Source: Desulfobacteraceae bacterium (GTDB lineage Bacteria; Desulfobacterota; Desulfobacteria; Desulfobacterales; SURF-15). From it: DNA of 49,125 nucleotides. This document shows, one piece after another, positions 33,155 to 42,679 of the stretch. Numbering within the stretch: position 1 is the stretch's first letter; every line of letters starts with the position of its first letter. The position numbers and the translations under genes were made by a program. The stretch covers positions 1-49,125 of the forward strand of contig QZKK01000162.1 of assembly GCA_003599475.1 (NCBI GenBank). The letters run 5' to 3'. The notes below the pieces were generated by a model, which ran no database searches, was not told the DNA's origin, and worked only from the letters and a program-made list of their open reading frames with translations.

Positions 33155-35476
33155 ATGCTGAAAGAAAATTCTTACCTGCCGATTCTTCTAATTTTTCTCC
33201 TCCTGGTCTTGGGTGCGTCCGCGCCTGCGGGCTTCGGAAAGAGCAACGCCACATTGCTGAGTATCCGGGGGGACCTTCATGAGGGTTTTGCCTCCGTTGT
33301 CTTTCAGTTTACCGGTGCAGTACCGCATGGGGAACCGCAGATTGTCGATCGTGAGCTTCATCTTACCTTCTTCAATACCGCAACTTCGCTTAAACCTTTT
33401 CGCGGTTTTGTAAACTTCGACTCGGGGGTGCGGCTCGGCGATGCGGGAGAAGACATCGAGGCCCGTATCGGCATTCCCGAACATTTCAGCATATTCTCCG
33501 TTTTCCGGATGAACGATCCGCATCGGATCATTGTCAATCTCCATATCGATGAGCCGGAAAACGGCGCGGCGCCCCTTTCGCCTGCCCCTGCGGATCAAAC
33601 ACGGAATACGAAGAGTTTACCTTCTCTACAGCCTTTCATAACGTCGTCACCAGTGCAGGAATCTGGAAAAGAGCTGTCGCCGGTTCAGGCTCCGGAAGAA
33701 GATTTACTGGTGAAGGCTCCTGAAAAATTTCGAATCGGGCTTGTGACCATCCGGGGGGGGCGGCATGAGGAATTTTCCTCGGTCGTCTTTCAGTTTACCG
33801 ATGCGGTGCAGCACAGCGAACCGCAAATCATCGATCGTGAAATTCATCTCACCTTTTTCAATACCACCGCTTCGATCAAGCCCTTCCGGCGCTTCCGAAC
33901 ATTTGACTCCGGGGTGCGGCTCGAGGATGCGGGAGAAAACATCGAGGTCCGCATCGGTATTCCCGAAAGTTTCAGCCGGTTTTCCGCTTTTCGGATGAAA
34001 GATCCGCATCGGTTCGTCGTCAATTTGTACCGGAAAGCCCAGCCTGAAGAACCCCTGGCCGAGGGAGCAAAGCTTCGGAAGGTTCCGATGCCCGAAATCG
34101 AACCCGTCCTAGACAAAACGGTTTCCTTTTCTTCGGTTTCCGATGACTCCCGCCGGATGGCGCTCATCGAAGCCCGAATCCTCGCCAGAAAGGGTTTTTT
34201 CTCCAGATCCCTGGAACACTTCCGCAGGCTGCGAATACGATTTCCTCAAGACGAAGAAATCTGGGAAGAGTATATTGAAATACTGGTTGATGCTTCCCAT
34301 TACGAACTTGCCGAGGATGAGATCGCTAAATTGCTTGAAAGAAATCCGGCAAATTTTCGAGCCCAGAGAAGCCTGGCCCGCATCCACCTCGAACTGCGCC
34401 GCTTCGGCTGGACCTTTCCGATTTTTGATCGACTGCTCGGGATCAATAAAACAGACGCGGGATTGTGGACCGATTACGCATATGCCCGTTTGGAAACGGA
34501 AGACTGGGCGGCGGCGCTGGAATACTTCAGCAATGCGCTGGAAATCGATCCGGAAAACACGGATTCGCTCCGCAGCCTGCATGAGATCCTCAAAGAACAT
34601 CGCCCCCGGCTGGAGACAGCCTTCACCCGCATTCTTCAGACGGGGGAAGCTTCAATCACCAGCGCATCTGCACGGTATGGCCGTCATTTGACGCAGCGAA
34701 GTCATATCGATTTCACCTACCGGTGGACCGATGTCGACAGGCCGGATTCAATGGGATTCAGGCTTGTCGACGAAAAGGTCAACGAGGCCGTGGTCCTGCT
34801 GCGGCATGTTTTCAATCGAAACTGGCAGGTCCGGGGAGGCGGCGGCGGATACGCCGGTTTGGGAGACGGAACCACCCTTCTTTTCGGCCTCGATTTCAGC
34901 CCTTCGCGCAACCTGATCCTGCGGGGCGATTATGCAGGAAAACGGCCCTGGTACGATCCTGTGGAAGCAGCGCTCTTCGACGGATCCCTCAACCAGATCA
35001 CAGCTTCTCTGGATTGGACCCCGAACCCGTTCTGGGGGCTTTTCCTAGGGGTGGAAAAATGGGATTATTTTATCGAAGGCGACCAGGATTACGGTACCAA
35101 AGAGACCTTTACCGGAATTCTCACCAGGCGCCTGTTTGAAAAGCCGGACCTCTATTTGAGCTATGGATACTATGCCAGCGATTTCGACCAGGAAGCCGAC
35201 ACTGCCTTCATCGAGATTCTTCCCGCCGAAAGCATTCACTCGATCTCCACGAACTTTGAGCACCATCCCGTCCCCTTCTGGTTCTTCGGAATCTCCGGAG
35301 GATTTCGATACGATGTCCAGAGATCCTTAAGCTCCTTCTATATCCTGCCGATAATCACCTTTAAGCTCGGGAATCGGATCGAGTTCTCGCTCAGCTACGA
35401 ATACAACAGCGAATCCGGAACCGCGGCCGGAGGGGAAACCGAAAGATTCAGTTTCTGGAACCGGGTCATCTTTTAA
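33155..35476 (+). CDS. pelB: Pel outer-membrane export porin (PelB C-terminal part) with tandem AMIN-like domains
   Basis: A 773-residue exported protein. The signal peptide (about 1-28) is followed by two tandem AMIN-like domains (about 30-130 and 194-292; roughly 70 of 99 aligned residues identical), each ending in a FRM-DPHR-VNL motif. A few TPR-like repeats (about 325-505) and a C-terminal beta-barrel (about 510-773, ending NRVIF with the terminal Phe typical of outer-membrane barrels) complete it. In Pseudomonas PelB the TPRs and barrel are one 1200-residue chain. Here the main TPR part is a separate gene (38637-41276). The AMIN duplication is unusual; such domains bind peptidoglycan or envelope components in other secretins. 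ATG33155 is preferred over TTG33119, which abuts the pelC stop. Confidence 0.82.
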   Translation: MLKENSYLPILLIFLLLVLGASAPAGFGKSNATLLSIRGDLHEGFASVVFQFTGAVPHGEPQIVDRELHLTFFNTATSLKPFRGFVNFDSGVRLGDAGEDIEARIGIPEHFSIFSVFRMNDPHRIIVNLHIDEPENGAAPLSPAPADQTRNTKSLPSLQPFITSSPVQESGKELSPVQAPEEDLLVKAPEKFRIGLVTIRGGRHEEFSSVVFQFTDAVQHSEPQIIDREIHLTFFNTTASIKPFRRFRTFDSGVRLEDAGENIEVRIGIPESFSRFSAFRMKDPHRFVVNLYRKAQPEEPLAEGAKLRKVPMPEIEPVLDKTVSFSSVSDDSRRMALIEARILARKGFFSRSLEHFRRLRIRFPQDEEIWEEYIEILVDASHYELAEDEIAKLLERNPANFRAQRSLARIHLELRRFGWTFPIFDRLLGINKTDAGLWTDYAYARLETEDWAAALEYFSNALEIDPENTDSLRSLHEILKEHRPRLETAFTRILQTGEASITSASARYGRHLTQRSHIDFTYRWTDVDRPDSMGFRLVDEKVNEAVVLLRHVFNRNWQVRGGGGGYAGLGDGTTLLFGLDFSPSRNLILRGDYAGKRPWYDPVEAALFDGSLNQITASLDWTPNPFWGLFLGVEKWDYFIEGDQDYGTKETFTGILTRRLFEKPDLYLSYGYYASDFDQEADTAFIEILPAESIHSISTNFEHHPVPFWFFGISGGFRYDVQRSLSSFYILPIITFKLGNRIEFSLSYEYNSESGTAAGGETERFSFWNRVIF

Positions 35477-35477
35477 A

Positions 35478-36350
35478 ATGGCGAAATTCATCGGAATCGC
35501 AATCATCTTTACCATTTTCCTCGCCCTCTTTTTCACCGGACGCCCGGCGGAAGCAGGAGCGCATAAAAAGACTGCAATAAAGAATTGGGTCTGCTATTAC
35601 GGAAACCGGTTCGGACCGGAGACATACAACCGTTTCGATCTGGCCGTATTCGACGGCATCCGCCATCCTCCCCTGGCAAAAACCCGCAAAGGCACACCCG
35701 TCTATCTCGGCTACTTGAGCGTCGGCGAGGTGGATAGAACCGGCCCTTTCTGGCATCTGTGTGAGGGCAGCCCGTTTCTGCTGCGCAAAAACGGGTTCTG
35801 GGATTCGTGGATCGTCGATGTCAGGCAGCCGGCATGGCAAAATATCCTTTTTGAAACCGCTATCCCATCGGTCTTGAAGCGGGGGTTCAACGGCCTTTTT
35901 CTGGACACCTTCGATTCGACGCTGAGCCTCGTGCAGGGGGAAGGTAAAGGCCGGTTCGAGGGGGTGCGAACCGCCCTGGTAGATATCACTCGAAAAATCA
36001 GAAGCTTATATCCGAATATCTATCTTGCCGTAAACAGGGGATTGCCCCTTCTTGCCGAGATCGCCGATCTGATCGACTTCACTGTGGTTGAAGACCTCTA
36101 CAGCTACTACTCGGAAGATCAAAAGGCCTACGTGAGGGTGGACCCGAAGACCCAGGCCATCTTGCTCGACCATCTGGAGAAAGCCCTGCGGGCAAATCCC
36201 GGATTGACCGTTTTGACGCTCGATTACGCGGAAGCCCATCAGAAAAATCTGGTGAAAGAAGCGATCGTATTCTCCAAAAGCAGGGGCTATATTCCCTATG
36301 TCAGTACCTACCGGCTCGATGAAATTTTCTTTCACACCCTGAAGCCTTAA
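35478..36350 (+). CDS. pelA: PelA hydrolase half: GH114-type polygalactosaminidase
   Basis: A 290-residue exported protein with an N-terminal signal peptide (MAKFIGIAIIFTIFLALFF to about EAG). It is a single GH114 TIM-barrel: YYGNRFGPETYNRFDLAVFD, YLSVGEVDRTGPFW (acidic active-site strand), WQNILFETAIPSVLKRGFNGLFLDTFDST, and DFTVVEDLYSYY. In Pseudomonas PelA this hydrolase and a deacetylase are one protein; here the hydrolase is a separate gene. It would trim or process Pel (cationic GalN/GalNAc polymer) in the periplasm. It starts one base after the porin stop codon, so the two are coupled. Confidence 0.88.
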   Translation: MAKFIGIAIIFTIFLALFFTGRPAEAGAHKKTAIKNWVCYYGNRFGPETYNRFDLAVFDGIRHPPLAKTRKGTPVYLGYLSVGEVDRTGPFWHLCEGSPFLLRKNGFWDSWIVDVRQPAWQNILFETAIPSVLKRGFNGLFLDTFDSTLSLVQGEGKGRFEGVRTALVDITRKIRSLYPNIYLAVNRGLPLLAEIADLIDFTVVEDLYSYYSEDQKAYVRVDPKTQAILLDHLEKALRANPGLTVLTLDYAEAHQKNLVKEAIVFSKSRGYIPYVSTYRLDEIFFHTLKP

Positions 36351-36516
36351 GGCATCTCTGTGAAGTTCCGAAGATAGAATCATGAGCGGACTCATGGCTT
36401 CCGCCTGAGTACACACAACCATGAATATGGTGACACAGCTATTTCACCACAAAGTTGCACAGAGAACACAGTGCTCCCGTTCCCCGAGGGGCGATGTATC
36501 TCTGGAGATCGTACGG
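36351..36516 (+). other. gap between the two PelA-type genes with a small hairpin
   Basis: A 166-bp gap inside an otherwise tight operon. It contains a CATGAG-CGGA-CTCATG hairpin (36381-36396) without a T-run. The frame of the next gene is open back to 36421, but that leader looks non-coding (Gln/His/Arg-rich, no signal peptide). Confidence 0.45.
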
Positions 36517-38643
36517 ATGCGCTTGAATCGTCGGATTTCACGATACCGCAGGCCATTGATCTGGCTGATCGGTGTGTTTGCATCGATCGGGGCACTTCCG
36601 ATTTCTGCGGAAAGCGGGGCTCCGGAACCGGTTCCCCGAAAAGTGCTGGTCCTCTTCGACAGTCAAAACGACCAGAGCGCACGGGCAAATATCATCTTTG
36701 AAAATGCCCAGGTTGTATTGAATCATTTCGGGCTGCTCACCGAGTACCGCGACATCCAGATCCGCCCGCTGCCCGACGATTCCGAGATGACGGAATACAC
36801 CGGCGTGATCACGGCTTTCTTCGCAAATATCGAAGACTGCAGGGAAGAATATCTCACCTGGTTGATCCGGCAGATTCGGGCGGCCCGAAAAATCGTGATC
36901 CTGGGGAAGCTTGGAGTCAGGCTGGACTCCAAACATCCGGACCGGATCAATCGTCTGATCCGAGAGGTGTACAAGGGGTTGAAGTTCGAGTTCCAGGATG
37001 ATTTCACCATCCGTCAACCGATTCTTCGATACGTCCGAAAAGACCCTGATGGGGTGGAATTTGAAAGGCCATATCCGAGATTCCCCGGAATCTACGAAAA
37101 AATCGCCCTTGCGGACCCCTCGGCCAGGGTCTACCTGTCGATTCAAAGGACGGATGCCGGGGACTCCACCAGCCCCATGATCTTTACGCATTCGGCTGGC
37201 GGCTACGCCCATGAGAATTATATCTACTGGCAGGACCCGGCCACCTTCAGGCGCCAGTGGTATCTCAATCCCTTCCTGTTCTTCAGGGAGGCATTGGCCG
37301 TCCCATCGGTCCCGGTCCCGGACCCGACGACGCTAAACGGCATGCGGGTGGCTTTTTCCCATATCGATGGGGACGGCTTTTCGGGCCCATCGCGCATCGG
37401 CAAAGACCAGAGGTGCGCCGAAGTGATCCGGGACCGGATATTGAAAGCATACCTCTTTCCGGTCACCGTTTCGGTGATTGTCGGGGAAATCGCCCCGGGA
37501 GGGCTTGGAAACCCGGATCTTGTCAAAGCCGCCAGAGACATCTTCGCGCTTCCCAATGTAGAACCAGCCTCTCACAGCTATTCCCATCCGTTTTACTGGA
37601 ACTCCGGCGATCCGAGGGAGGCGGAAAGATACGATCATCAGTACGGTATTCCGATTCCAGGATATATCTACGATTCCCGGATGGAAATCGATTTCTCCAT
37701 GGAATTCGTCTCCACCTATCTATCCTCCCCGCAGAAACCCTGCAGGGTTTTTCTATGGTCCGGCAACTGCATCCCGACAGAAGAGGATATCTCACGCTGC
37801 GACGCAAAAAACTACCTGAACATGAACGGCGGAGACACGATGATAGACGGGTTTTACAATTCATACACGTCGGTTGCTCCCTACTATCGAAAAGTCGGCT
37901 CAAGGACTCAGATTTTCACCGGCCAGGCCAATGAAAACATCCTGACCAACCTCTGGAGCGGGCCCTACTACGGGTATCGGAGCATCATCACTACCATGGA
38001 GCGGACCGATGCGCCGATGAGACTTTCTCCGATCGATATCTACTATCACTTCTACAGCGGAGAATACCCGTCGTCGCTCAAAGCGCTCCAGGAAGTGTAT
38101 GAATGGGTTTTGCAGCAGGATATCGCCCCTGTTTTTACTTCCCGGTACATCGAAATGGTGCATGGGTTTCTCACGGCAAAGATTTTCCGCGCCGGCCCGA
38201 TGACCTACATCGTTCGAGATTACGGATCTTGCCTGACCTTTCGAATGGATGAAGAGGGCAGCCGGCTCGATTTAACCCGGTCGGTCAACGTGCTCGGCTG
38301 TCTTCAGGATCCCCGGGGCCTCTATATTTCGCTTGTGCCTGGTCGAAATGAGGCGATACTCGTTTTTCAGGACGCTTCGGCAGGCAAAGGCGTCGAAAGC
38401 CGCCCTGCGATCCGGAGAGCCAGCGGGCGGGTGAGCCGGTTTATGGTTTGGGAAAACAAAATCGCAATCGACTTTACCGGCTGGGGGAAAGGGAAAATCG
38501 AAGTGGACGGTCTATTGCCCCATGCTTTGTATGCGATTTCCGGCGACGGACTCGACGGCGGTTCCGGTTTGAGGCGGGCGGGCCCGGGTGGGATCCTCAT
38601 GATCGATTGCATCCGCTCGGGAACCATCGAGATTTCATGGTGA
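36517..38643 (+). CDS. pelA: PelA deacetylase half: polysaccharide deacetylase
   Basis: A 708-residue exported protein matching the deacetylase region of PelA. ATG36517 (GGAG 9 nt upstream) begins a basic signal anchor (RRPLIWLIGVFASIGALP). A flavodoxin-like reductase-type region follows (VLVLFDSQND), then the deacetylase core with AFSHIDGDGF (Asp284, Asp286) and ASHSYSHPF (His353, His357). That gives the metal-binding D-H-H set of CE4-like enzymes. The C-terminus is beta-rich. It would remove acetyl groups from nascent Pel in the periplasm, which is needed for export in Pseudomonas. The stop overlaps the next start. Confidence 0.87.
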   Translation: MRLNRRISRYRRPLIWLIGVFASIGALPISAESGAPEPVPRKVLVLFDSQNDQSARANIIFENAQVVLNHFGLLTEYRDIQIRPLPDDSEMTEYTGVITAFFANIEDCREEYLTWLIRQIRAARKIVILGKLGVRLDSKHPDRINRLIREVYKGLKFEFQDDFTIRQPILRYVRKDPDGVEFERPYPRFPGIYEKIALADPSARVYLSIQRTDAGDSTSPMIFTHSAGGYAHENYIYWQDPATFRRQWYLNPFLFFREALAVPSVPVPDPTTLNGMRVAFSHIDGDGFSGPSRIGKDQRCAEVIRDRILKAYLFPVTVSVIVGEIAPGGLGNPDLVKAARDIFALPNVEPASHSYSHPFYWNSGDPREAERYDHQYGIPIPGYIYDSRMEIDFSMEFVSTYLSSPQKPCRVFLWSGNCIPTEEDISRCDAKNYLNMNGGDTMIDGFYNSYTSVAPYYRKVGSRTQIFTGQANENILTNLWSGPYYGYRSIITTMERTDAPMRLSPIDIYYHFYSGEYPSSLKALQEVYEWVLQQDIAPVFTSRYIEMVHGFLTAKIFRAGPMTYIVRDYGSCLTFRMDEEGSRLDLTRSVNVLGCLQDPRGLYISLVPGRNEAILVFQDASAGKGVESRPAIRRASGRVSRFMVWENKIAIDFTGWGKGKIEVDGLLPHALYAISGDGLDGGSGLRRAGPGGILMIDCIRSGTIEISW

Positions 38644-41276
38644 CAACGCCTGAAATAGAGTCTCCTGCCGACGGCTGGGGCGGTATGGAGCAGAATCCGG
38701 CCCACGGCTACTGCCGTTTGTCTTTTTTCGACAAGAGGTTTTTCCCTTATCTGATCCTGATTCCGGTAGTCGTCGGAATCACCGTCTATATTCTACCCGA
38801 TCAAAAAATGCTGCTCAGCCATTATCTAAGAAAGCAGATGCTTGAAGAGGCGCTTTCCTTGATCTCTGAAAACCGGATCGATCAAATTGCAGATTCGAAG
38901 TATGCAGTCCTGGCGGCAGAGATTTACCGGAAGACAGGAAGCCCGGATCAAGCCATTCCCGTTCTTGAAAAACTGCATCGGAGAGATCCGGAAAATTCCG
39001 TGTATCTTAGAGAGCTGATCCGGCTGTACGAGAGCACCAGAGATCCCGGCAAACAGATTTCGGCTCTCGAGCGAAACGCCGGAACTGGACCGTCCGATCT
39101 TCTCTCATTGAAATCGCTGATCTCGGCCTATGGATACCGCGGAGAGATCGAAAAACAGGTCGGCGCCATTATCCGGCTGATCCGGCTTGAAGAGAAGCTT
39201 GCCCCCGAAAACAGGTTTCCCGAAATCGAAGATCCAGGCTTGATTCCGAAGATCGTAAACGATCCGATGATCGAAGCGGTCACCCGGGAACTGATCCGGC
39301 TTCCAAAACAAAATGACCGGACGGGAGAAAACTGGTTTCTCGATGAGCTGATCCGGCGGCTGTATACTTATCGTTTCAACCGGATATACGAAATTGAAAA
39401 TGGCGGCCCTTCGGACCTTGAAACCGCCGTGATCCGGCTCCTGGAAGCCTATGTCGGAGCCGGCATGCTGGAAGAAGGCACCGCGTGTGCAAAAGGCCTC
39501 GACCGCAAATGGAACCAGGGGGCGCGAAACCGGCTCCATCTGGTACGGGTGCTCCGTTGGAACAGGCAGCGCGATGAGGCGGTCGATCTCCTGGCGCAGG
39601 TTCGGCTGGAATTTAAGCACGATTCGGACATTCTATCGGAGATTGCAGCAATTGCCGCAGACTTGGGGGACATTCGAACCGCGATCCGCGCATTCGAGGA
39701 CATCGTGGGAAAGGAATTCCTCGATCCGATCCATCATGATTCGATCCACAGCGATCCGGCAAAGAAGCGGAATAAGGATTCGGTGAGTAAAGACCGGGCA
39801 AATCTCGCGAAGATCGCCGATCTGTATCTTGAGGCAGGCTCTTTTGAAAAGGCCTACCGGCTTTATGAACGACTTGCCTTGAACGAAGGAGCCTGCGGCT
39901 CCGGCGTCTCCAAAATGCTGCAGGCGGCAGAGTACCTGAAGAACCGGAATTTCGCCCTGAGAGCCGCCTCGAAGGTGAAACAGATGTGCCCGGAGAATCC
40001 AGGTGTGCTCCTTGCAGCCGCCGAAATGCTGCAGGCGGCCGAAGCGGAAAAGGAAGCTGCCTTTTTCTATGATGAATACCTCCGGCGGAATCCTTCAGAC
40101 ATCGATGCGGCACACCGGCTGGCGGATATTTATACATGGCAGGCGAAGCCTCACAGAGCCTATGGGGTTTACAAAAAGTTGGTCGGTATGGGCGCCGGGG
40201 ACAGCCGCGTGATGGAAAAGATGGTTCAGGCGGCGGCCGAAGCCGGAAGTCCGGAGAGCCTGAAGGAAGCGGTCCGGCTCGCTGTGCAGGACGCGCCGCA
40301 AGATGAAAAGCTTCACGGGAGGCTTGCCGAACTCCTCGTGTCCAGGGAACTGATTCCGGAGGCCATCGAAATCTACGGGGACTGCTTGAAAAGACATCCT
40401 CTCGATCGAAACATCAGATTAAATATTCTCGAAAGATTGTATCTTTTTTACCAGTGGACCGGGAATGCGGGCAAAGCCTGCGAGGTGGCTTCAATGGCGT
40501 CGGAAGAAAACCCGGAAAATTTTCAGATGGCTTCTTCAGCCGCCATCGCATGGATGGAAGCAGGCATGACGGCAAATGGCATTTTCTATCTCGAAAGAGC
40601 CGCTGAAATCAAGCCCGATCACATTCAGACCCGAATGCATCTGGCTCGAACCTATGAACAGACCGGACGCGTTGACGAGATGATCCTTCAATTGGAAGAT
40701 CTGGAGGCTTCCGGCAACCTGGTTCGAGACGGCCGGATGCTCCTGATCGACGCCTATCTGGATCGGAAGGAAGGGGAAAAAGCGCTGCGGCATCTCAAAT
40801 CTTATGCGGCTTTATCTTCGTTAACATTCGAAGAGAGCCTGAAGCTGGCAAGGGCCTATGAACTGTCGGATCGACTGCCTGCTGCGGCTGGAATCTACAG
40901 GGAACTTGGGGAGAAAAATTCAGAAGATGCGGCCGTTTTGTCGGAACTGGGGAATCGTCTCTTATGGATCGATGATCCGGACGGCGCAGTCGGCATGTTT
41001 GAAAAAGCATTGAGACTGGATCCATTAAACCCGACGGCGCTGAAAGGGAGTGGGTCCGTCTATGCGGACAAAAACATGCCCGAAAAGGCGACCCGTCGCT
41101 TAAACGCATACATTCGCCTCAATCCGGACGATTACCTGGTGCAGTACCGGCTGGGGGAGCTTTACCGTTCAATCGATCAGGAGAGCCGGGCGGTTGCCCA
41201 CTACGATCGTTCCTTATCGCTGATCCGAAAGGCCCTACCGGTAAAGCCCGATTTGCGGATTTCAAAGCACGAATAA
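38637..41276 (+). CDS. pelB: Pel TPR scaffold protein (PelB N-terminal part)
   Basis: An 879-residue protein with one TM segment (about 35-55, FFPYLILIPVVVGITVYILP) and a long periplasmic array of TPR-like repeats up to the end. Examples are SGAFEKAYRLYERLALNEG-type helices and the final LNPTALKGSGSVYADKNMPEKATRRLNAYIRLNP. It corresponds to the inner-membrane anchor plus TPR region of Pseudomonas PelB; the barrel is encoded at 33155-35476. Such TPRs recruit PelA and line the export path. ATG38637 (or GTG38640) overlaps the deacetylase stop. A short Asp/His/Ser-rich insert near residue 360-385 is coded by GATCC-rich microrepeats. The operon converges on pelG, 26 bp away. Confidence 0.82.
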   Translation: MVTTPEIESPADGWGGMEQNPAHGYCRLSFFDKRFFPYLILIPVVVGITVYILPDQKMLLSHYLRKQMLEEALSLISENRIDQIADSKYAVLAAEIYRKTGSPDQAIPVLEKLHRRDPENSVYLRELIRLYESTRDPGKQISALERNAGTGPSDLLSLKSLISAYGYRGEIEKQVGAIIRLIRLEEKLAPENRFPEIEDPGLIPKIVNDPMIEAVTRELIRLPKQNDRTGENWFLDELIRRLYTYRFNRIYEIENGGPSDLETAVIRLLEAYVGAGMLEEGTACAKGLDRKWNQGARNRLHLVRVLRWNRQRDEAVDLLAQVRLEFKHDSDILSEIAAIAADLGDIRTAIRAFEDIVGKEFLDPIHHDSIHSDPAKKRNKDSVSKDRANLAKIADLYLEAGSFEKAYRLYERLALNEGACGSGVSKMLQAAEYLKNRNFALRAASKVKQMCPENPGVLLAAAEMLQAAEAEKEAAFFYDEYLRRNPSDIDAAHRLADIYTWQAKPHRAYGVYKKLVGMGAGDSRVMEKMVQAAAEAGSPESLKEAVRLAVQDAPQDEKLHGRLAELLVSRELIPEAIEIYGDCLKRHPLDRNIRLNILERLYLFYQWTGNAGKACEVASMASEENPENFQMASSAAIAWMEAGMTANGIFYLERAAEIKPDHIQTRMHLARTYEQTGRVDEMILQLEDLEASGNLVRDGRMLLIDAYLDRKEGEKALRHLKSYAALSSLTFEESLKLARAYELSDRLPAAAGIYRELGEKNSEDAAVLSELGNRLLWIDDPDGAVGMFEKALRLDPLNPTALKGSGSVYADKNMPEKATRRLNAYIRLNPDDYLVQYRLGELYRSIDQESRAVAHYDRSLSLIRKALPVKPDLRISKHE

Positions 41277-41302
41277 TGAAGAACAAGATGCGGTAAGCCG
41301 AG

Positions 41303-42679
41303 CTAAGCGCCGGGGGACTGTTTGACCGCCTTCATGAAAATCATGTATTCCAGCCCGCCCACTTTCGCATTTACAATCGTAAACGATACGGCTGCGCAGA
41401 TGGCGGATGCCGCCAAAAAACCGATGCCGTAAAATTGGTACCCCACCTGGACCGAAAGCCAGGAGATTGCCGCATTGAGCAGCAGAAAGGAGAGGTTGAC
41501 CCGAAAAAGGATCCTGCATTCGTCCAGATATTGAAGCAGCAGAAAATAGAAACAGAACAGGGAATAGAATACGGTGCCGATCAGAAGGTAGTGGAATACG
41601 AACGGATTTTGCCAGGGAAGCGCGATGATATTCAGGGTGATGAGGAGCAGCACAAAGAAAGCGATACCCCCGTAAAACAGAAATACCGACATGGACACCT
41701 GCCCGATTCCATCGACGAGCCGATATTTTTCCAGGGCGATCTCCCGGAAGGAAAAATTATTTTCCAGCTTGAAGCTGAATGACCGGTAGGCAACGCCCAC
41801 CTTGCGCTTCATCCCCCGGTGGATCAGAACGGATCCGAACATCATCAGCGTTGCCGCTGCAAAAAAGGGGAAATCATAATCCGGGCAGTAACGAAACAGC
41901 CGGTCGAAGCAGACCCCGGAACGATCCGAATACCAGAAGACAAGCTTATCGATCCAGAAGCCGAGGTAAAAAAACAGGACCGAAAAACCATTCCGAAGCG
42001 ACTGCTTCCGCTTCAGAAATCCCCAGTTCAATCGAATCGGCTCTTGAGCGTACAGCTTGATAATATATGCGTATCCTCCGGAAACCGGGACTGCGATGCA
42101 GCCTGAAAAAAGAAGCAGCAGGGTAATGATCTGCCGGGGTCTTGCGGCATGAAATACGATAAGCAACAAAAAAACCCCGATGCTGAACAGCAAGAGGAAA
42201 AGCCTCTCTTTTCGAAGGGCGGACAGTCCTGCGCTGATGCACCAGAAGAGCGACAGCAGAACGGTCAAGCCGATGAATCCGAGCCTTTGATTCAATTCGA
42301 TGCCTGAAAACATAAACACGATCGGACCTGCAACCGCGAATGAAACGCCAACTGCGCAGATGGTTGCGGTGATCAGGCATTCGACAATGCCCTGATAATT
42401 GACCCGGAAGATCTCGTCGGACATAAACCGGGTCATCATCGTATGAATCGGAGCGATCGTGACCAGTGAAAGGGCCGATGCATAGGAAACCATGAGATAG
42501 AACTGGACGGGCATCTCGCCGGTCATGATCTTCACGGTAAATCCGATGATCCCCAGGCACAGCAGCGTAAGCAGCCACGGCCCCACGGCCTCGAAGGCTT
42601 CGACACTTTCCCTCAGGAAGGCCCGGCTGAACGAAGGGCGCTTAAGATGCTGCTCCAACAGAAAGGTCACACCTGCCAT
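41303..42679 (-). CDS. pelG: PelG-type polysaccharide translocase subunit
   Basis: A 458-residue inner-membrane protein with about twelve TM helices. The start MAGVTFLLEQHLKRPSFSRAF, followed by AFEAVGPWLLTLLCLGIIGF, is typical of PelG. The family (MOP/flippase-like) forms the inner-membrane Pel synthase-translocon with PelD, PelE and PelF. ATG42679 lies 38 bp inside the pelF gene, so translation is probably coupled. It is the last gene of the minus-strand operon. Confidence 0.92.
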   Translation of the reverse strand: MAGVTFLLEQHLKRPSFSRAFLRESVEAFEAVGPWLLTLLCLGIIGFTVKIMTGEMPVQFYLMVSYASALSLVTIAPIHTMMTRFMSDEIFRVNYQGIVECLITATICAVGVSFAVAGPIVFMFSGIELNQRLGFIGLTVLLSLFWCISAGLSALRKERLFLLLFSIGVFLLLIVFHAARPRQIITLLLLFSGCIAVPVSGGYAYIIKLYAQEPIRLNWGFLKRKQSLRNGFSVLFFYLGFWIDKLVFWYSDRSGVCFDRLFRYCPDYDFPFFAAATLMMFGSVLIHRGMKRKVGVAYRSFSFKLENNFSFREIALEKYRLVDGIGQVSMSVFLFYGGIAFFVLLLITLNIIALPWQNPFVFHYLLIGTVFYSLFCFYFLLLQYLDECRILFRVNLSFLLLNAAISWLSVQVGYQFYGIGFLAASAICAAVSFTIVNAKVGGLEYMIFMKAVKQSPGA

